Source: Acanthornis magna (taxonomy: Eukaryota; Chordata; Aves; Passeriformes; Acanthizidae). Taken from it: 64,000 bases of DNA. Of the stretch, positions 61,796-64,000 are shown in pieces. Positions within the stretch are counted from its first letter, which is position 1, and every line of letters begins with the position of its first letter. The stretch spans positions 9,853,501 to 9,917,500 of the forward strand of contig JAWUZG010000036.1 of NCBI GenBank assembly GCA_036785705.1. Reading direction: 5' to 3'. The translations under genes and the position numbers were made by a program. The notes beneath the pieces are model-generated. The model saw only the letters and a program-made list of their open reading frames with translations. It searched no databases and was not told where the DNA came from.

Positions 61796-64000
61796 CTTTG
61801 GCAATTATTTAAGACATCAAGTTTTACTTACTTTACAGCTAAGCTGCTAAAACATTTTGGGGAAAAAGAAAATAATGTCAGTGATCATTTTTATTGATGC
61901 TTTTACATGAAAAAAGAATTTCTAAAAGTATTATTAATTAATAAAATGACAAAGGCATGCTTTTTTCTTTTTTTTTTGTAATAAGGATTTGTTCTTGTCA
62001 TTGCTGGAAGCATAGCTGTATCAAGTAAATTAAAAAAAAAAAAACCCAAAAGAAAACAGGCTTAAACAAGATTTTCAGATATAAATTGGCCTTGCTTGTA
62101 AAGCTATAGTTTTAGGGATCCCTGTTCTGAAACAGATGAAGAGCAACTTCACAGGCACTTGCAAAAACCTGAAAAGTTGTGAACTTTGTTTTGCAGAAAA
62201 TGGAGGGAAATAGGTTTCTTTAAATATGGACACTGCAATTATAAAAAATTTCCAGGAATTTTGGCACTTTACAAATATTAAAAGTTAACTGGGTTTGATG
62301 GGTATTCAGGATCTTATAAAACCAGAATATTTATGAAGATGAATCACAGTGATTCAAGAACTTAATTTTTAATACACATTTTAAAAGGATTTATACATCA
62401 TATGTGTCAAGACAGCTAGATACTTGTAGATATAGATATAAACTGATTTTTTAAAATTTTAAGTATGATTTAGAAAGAAACAACAGTCTCTCTTTGGTAC
62501 AGCTGGTCTAATTCTTCATTCTCAATTTATTGACTAGCTTATTTATACTCTTGATCTTTTCACAACTGCTTGTGACATGAACTTCACTTCCATAAATATG
62601 TTTGATAACTCTGAAGACTGAAAAACAGTCCACTTTTGAAAATTTTTACAGCTAAAAAGGATTGAAATAAACTTAATTATGAAATTATCCTCGCTGTTAT
62701 TTTAAAAATTATTCTCAATTAGGTTTTTTAAATACATAAATATGGATATAAATAATCTGTTCTTCTTTTTGAACTGGTTTAACAAATACTTTCTCAAACT
62801 CCTCTGACTTCAGAAAATACAAATGTATATATCTGGAGAAAATAACTTCTGGTCATTTTTTTTTTTTTATAAATTACATGTCTTTGAAGGATATTCTAGA
62901 GAATTTTTATTTTATTTTAGAGAATTTAAAAGGACAGAAGTTGGTTGTTAATATGAAACTGAGAGCATTTTTTCTCTTTGTTTCAGAGTGTTCTTCCTTT
63001 ACTAAGCGAAGCTGCTTATTGTCCCCAAGAAGGGACATAATGATTTGCTTAAAAAAGAGTGTACACTAATCCCTTTTCCTACAATATCCTTAAGTAATTT
63101 ATAAGTGCTTATTTCAAACTGAGGAGTTTGACAGTGCCCCTAGTGAATCTTGATATACATGCCTTACAATTCATACACAAATGATACTACATGAAATATT
63201 CATTAGGAATACTCTAAATTATGTACCAAACAACGAGGGTACTGTCATTGTCACACTTTTCATCTGGTAAATATCCCAGTGGGCACAATGAATTCACTTA
63301 TATCTCACAAAGAGTTTCCCAACATGTTTCAATTATTTATCTTATGGCTACAATCTTCCACATGCACATTCATGTTTTTGTTTTTCAGGCTTTTCTGAAA
63401 CATACTCTTGTATTCAATGCAGTAAAATACATAAAACCTATAAGGAAAGGCATTAGCTTATACTTAACTAAAGTGAAATACATTTCAAAGCAGTTTGTGT
63501 GTTTAGACTGCTTTGATATCTGGTCACAGCATAAAAAGAATAGACTCCAAGAAGAAAATGTTAAGTGTTTTAAAAACCTCCGGAAGATTTCCCCATTAAT
63601 TTAAAGTGAAGCATGCAAGTAAGAGAACACTGGAAAATGGATCTTTACCACACTTACAGCAGGCAGACATCATATAATGATAAGAAGCAACAGGTCTGTC
63701 ATGTGATGAGATGAATGGTGTCATTTGTAACTTCTTAAAAGGCAGACGAGGAGCACATGGTACTTCCTTGACACATGATGCCAAATGACACCTATCACTT
63801 AAAATAAGTCGCTAGAATTCTCAGACATAATAGATCCATTTGGAAAGTGCACAGAACAATGCTAGCTTCTTACAAATATTTAACATCTTCTGACATGTCA
63901 CGTTTCATTATTCAATAATACAAACTAGCATAAACTTGGTTTTTTAAAGTAAATTTAATACAAACTTAAGTTCTACCCACATTTTTTAGTGCCTTAAGCT
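61796..64000. other. Noncoding AT-rich DNA, no gene seen
   Basis: A-tract with C interruptions at 62032-62056 and a T-run near 62859-62870. The plus-strand frame at 63221-63604 is open for 127 codons in AT-rich sequence. It has no recognisable domain and its translation, rich in Lys, Phe and Ile, looks random. No gene is called. Confidence 0.5.

Noticed and set aside
63221..63604. 127-codon plus-strand frame
   Set aside because: AT-rich random-looking translation with no motif; no splice or promoter evidence.
1..64000. CRISPR arrays, bacterial operons, phage or plasmid modules
   Set aside because: No regularly spaced repeats, no closely packed genes and no ribosome-binding-site pattern; the CR1 elements place this in a vertebrate nuclear genome.

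Overview
The window looks like AT-rich, gene-free DNA from a bird nuclear genome. The main evidence is three CR1 LINE fragments. They carry recognisable ORF2 C-terminal peptides, and two of them end in the ATTCTATG-type 3' tail typical of avian CR1. There is also one solo retroviral LTR with a TG...CA structure, and the overall repeat load is low, with no abundant SINEs. The LTR edges (sense strand starting TGTCCTGGGG) remind me of songbird endogenous retroviruses, so a passerine is plausible but not shown. I found no convincing protein-coding gene, tRNA, rRNA, operon or CRISPR array. The open frames are short (the longest is 148 codons) and have no family I recognise, apart from those lying in CR1. 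The window is best read as a gene desert or the inside of a very large intron.

Layout. 1-9 kb: unannotated AT-rich DNA with a degenerate amniote repeat (about 1509-1583), an old minus-strand CR1 (about 2025-2670), a T-rich block (3665-3814), a 39-bp duplication next to a 22-base poly-C run (5781-5869) and several strong hairpins (4875-4941, 7147-7199, 7867-7912). 9-36 kb: a CpG-bearing GC-rich segment (9030-9410), a 15-bp-stem hairpin (14033-14071), a second degenerate amniote repeat (31741-31859), and otherwise nothing identifiable. 36-46 kb: a GC-rich block ending in a poly(A) signal (about 36280-36500), opposing TTTGG/CCAAA tracts, a 24-bp tandem duplication (41155-41202), a homeodomain-site-rich stretch that resembles a conserved noncoding element (43270-43850), and a plus-strand CR1 with its reverse transcriptase deleted (45462-46212). 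46-64 kb: a minus-strand CR1 (53906-55192) split by a 607-bp solo LTR, a Z-DNA-type and G/T-rich tract (57345-57585), a 22-base poly-A run (61023-61044) and one more degenerate amniote repeat (about 61661-61795).

There are no genes to connect into a pathway. The best-supported story is the nested insertion at 53.9-55.2 kb, where the retroviral LTR landed in an older CR1 with a 5-bp target duplication. The most curious unexplained structure is the near-perfect 23-bp hairpin at 7147-7199. I did not find evidence for an undescribed biological system. All repeat and conservation calls rest on memory of consensus sequences and reading by eye; no search was run.
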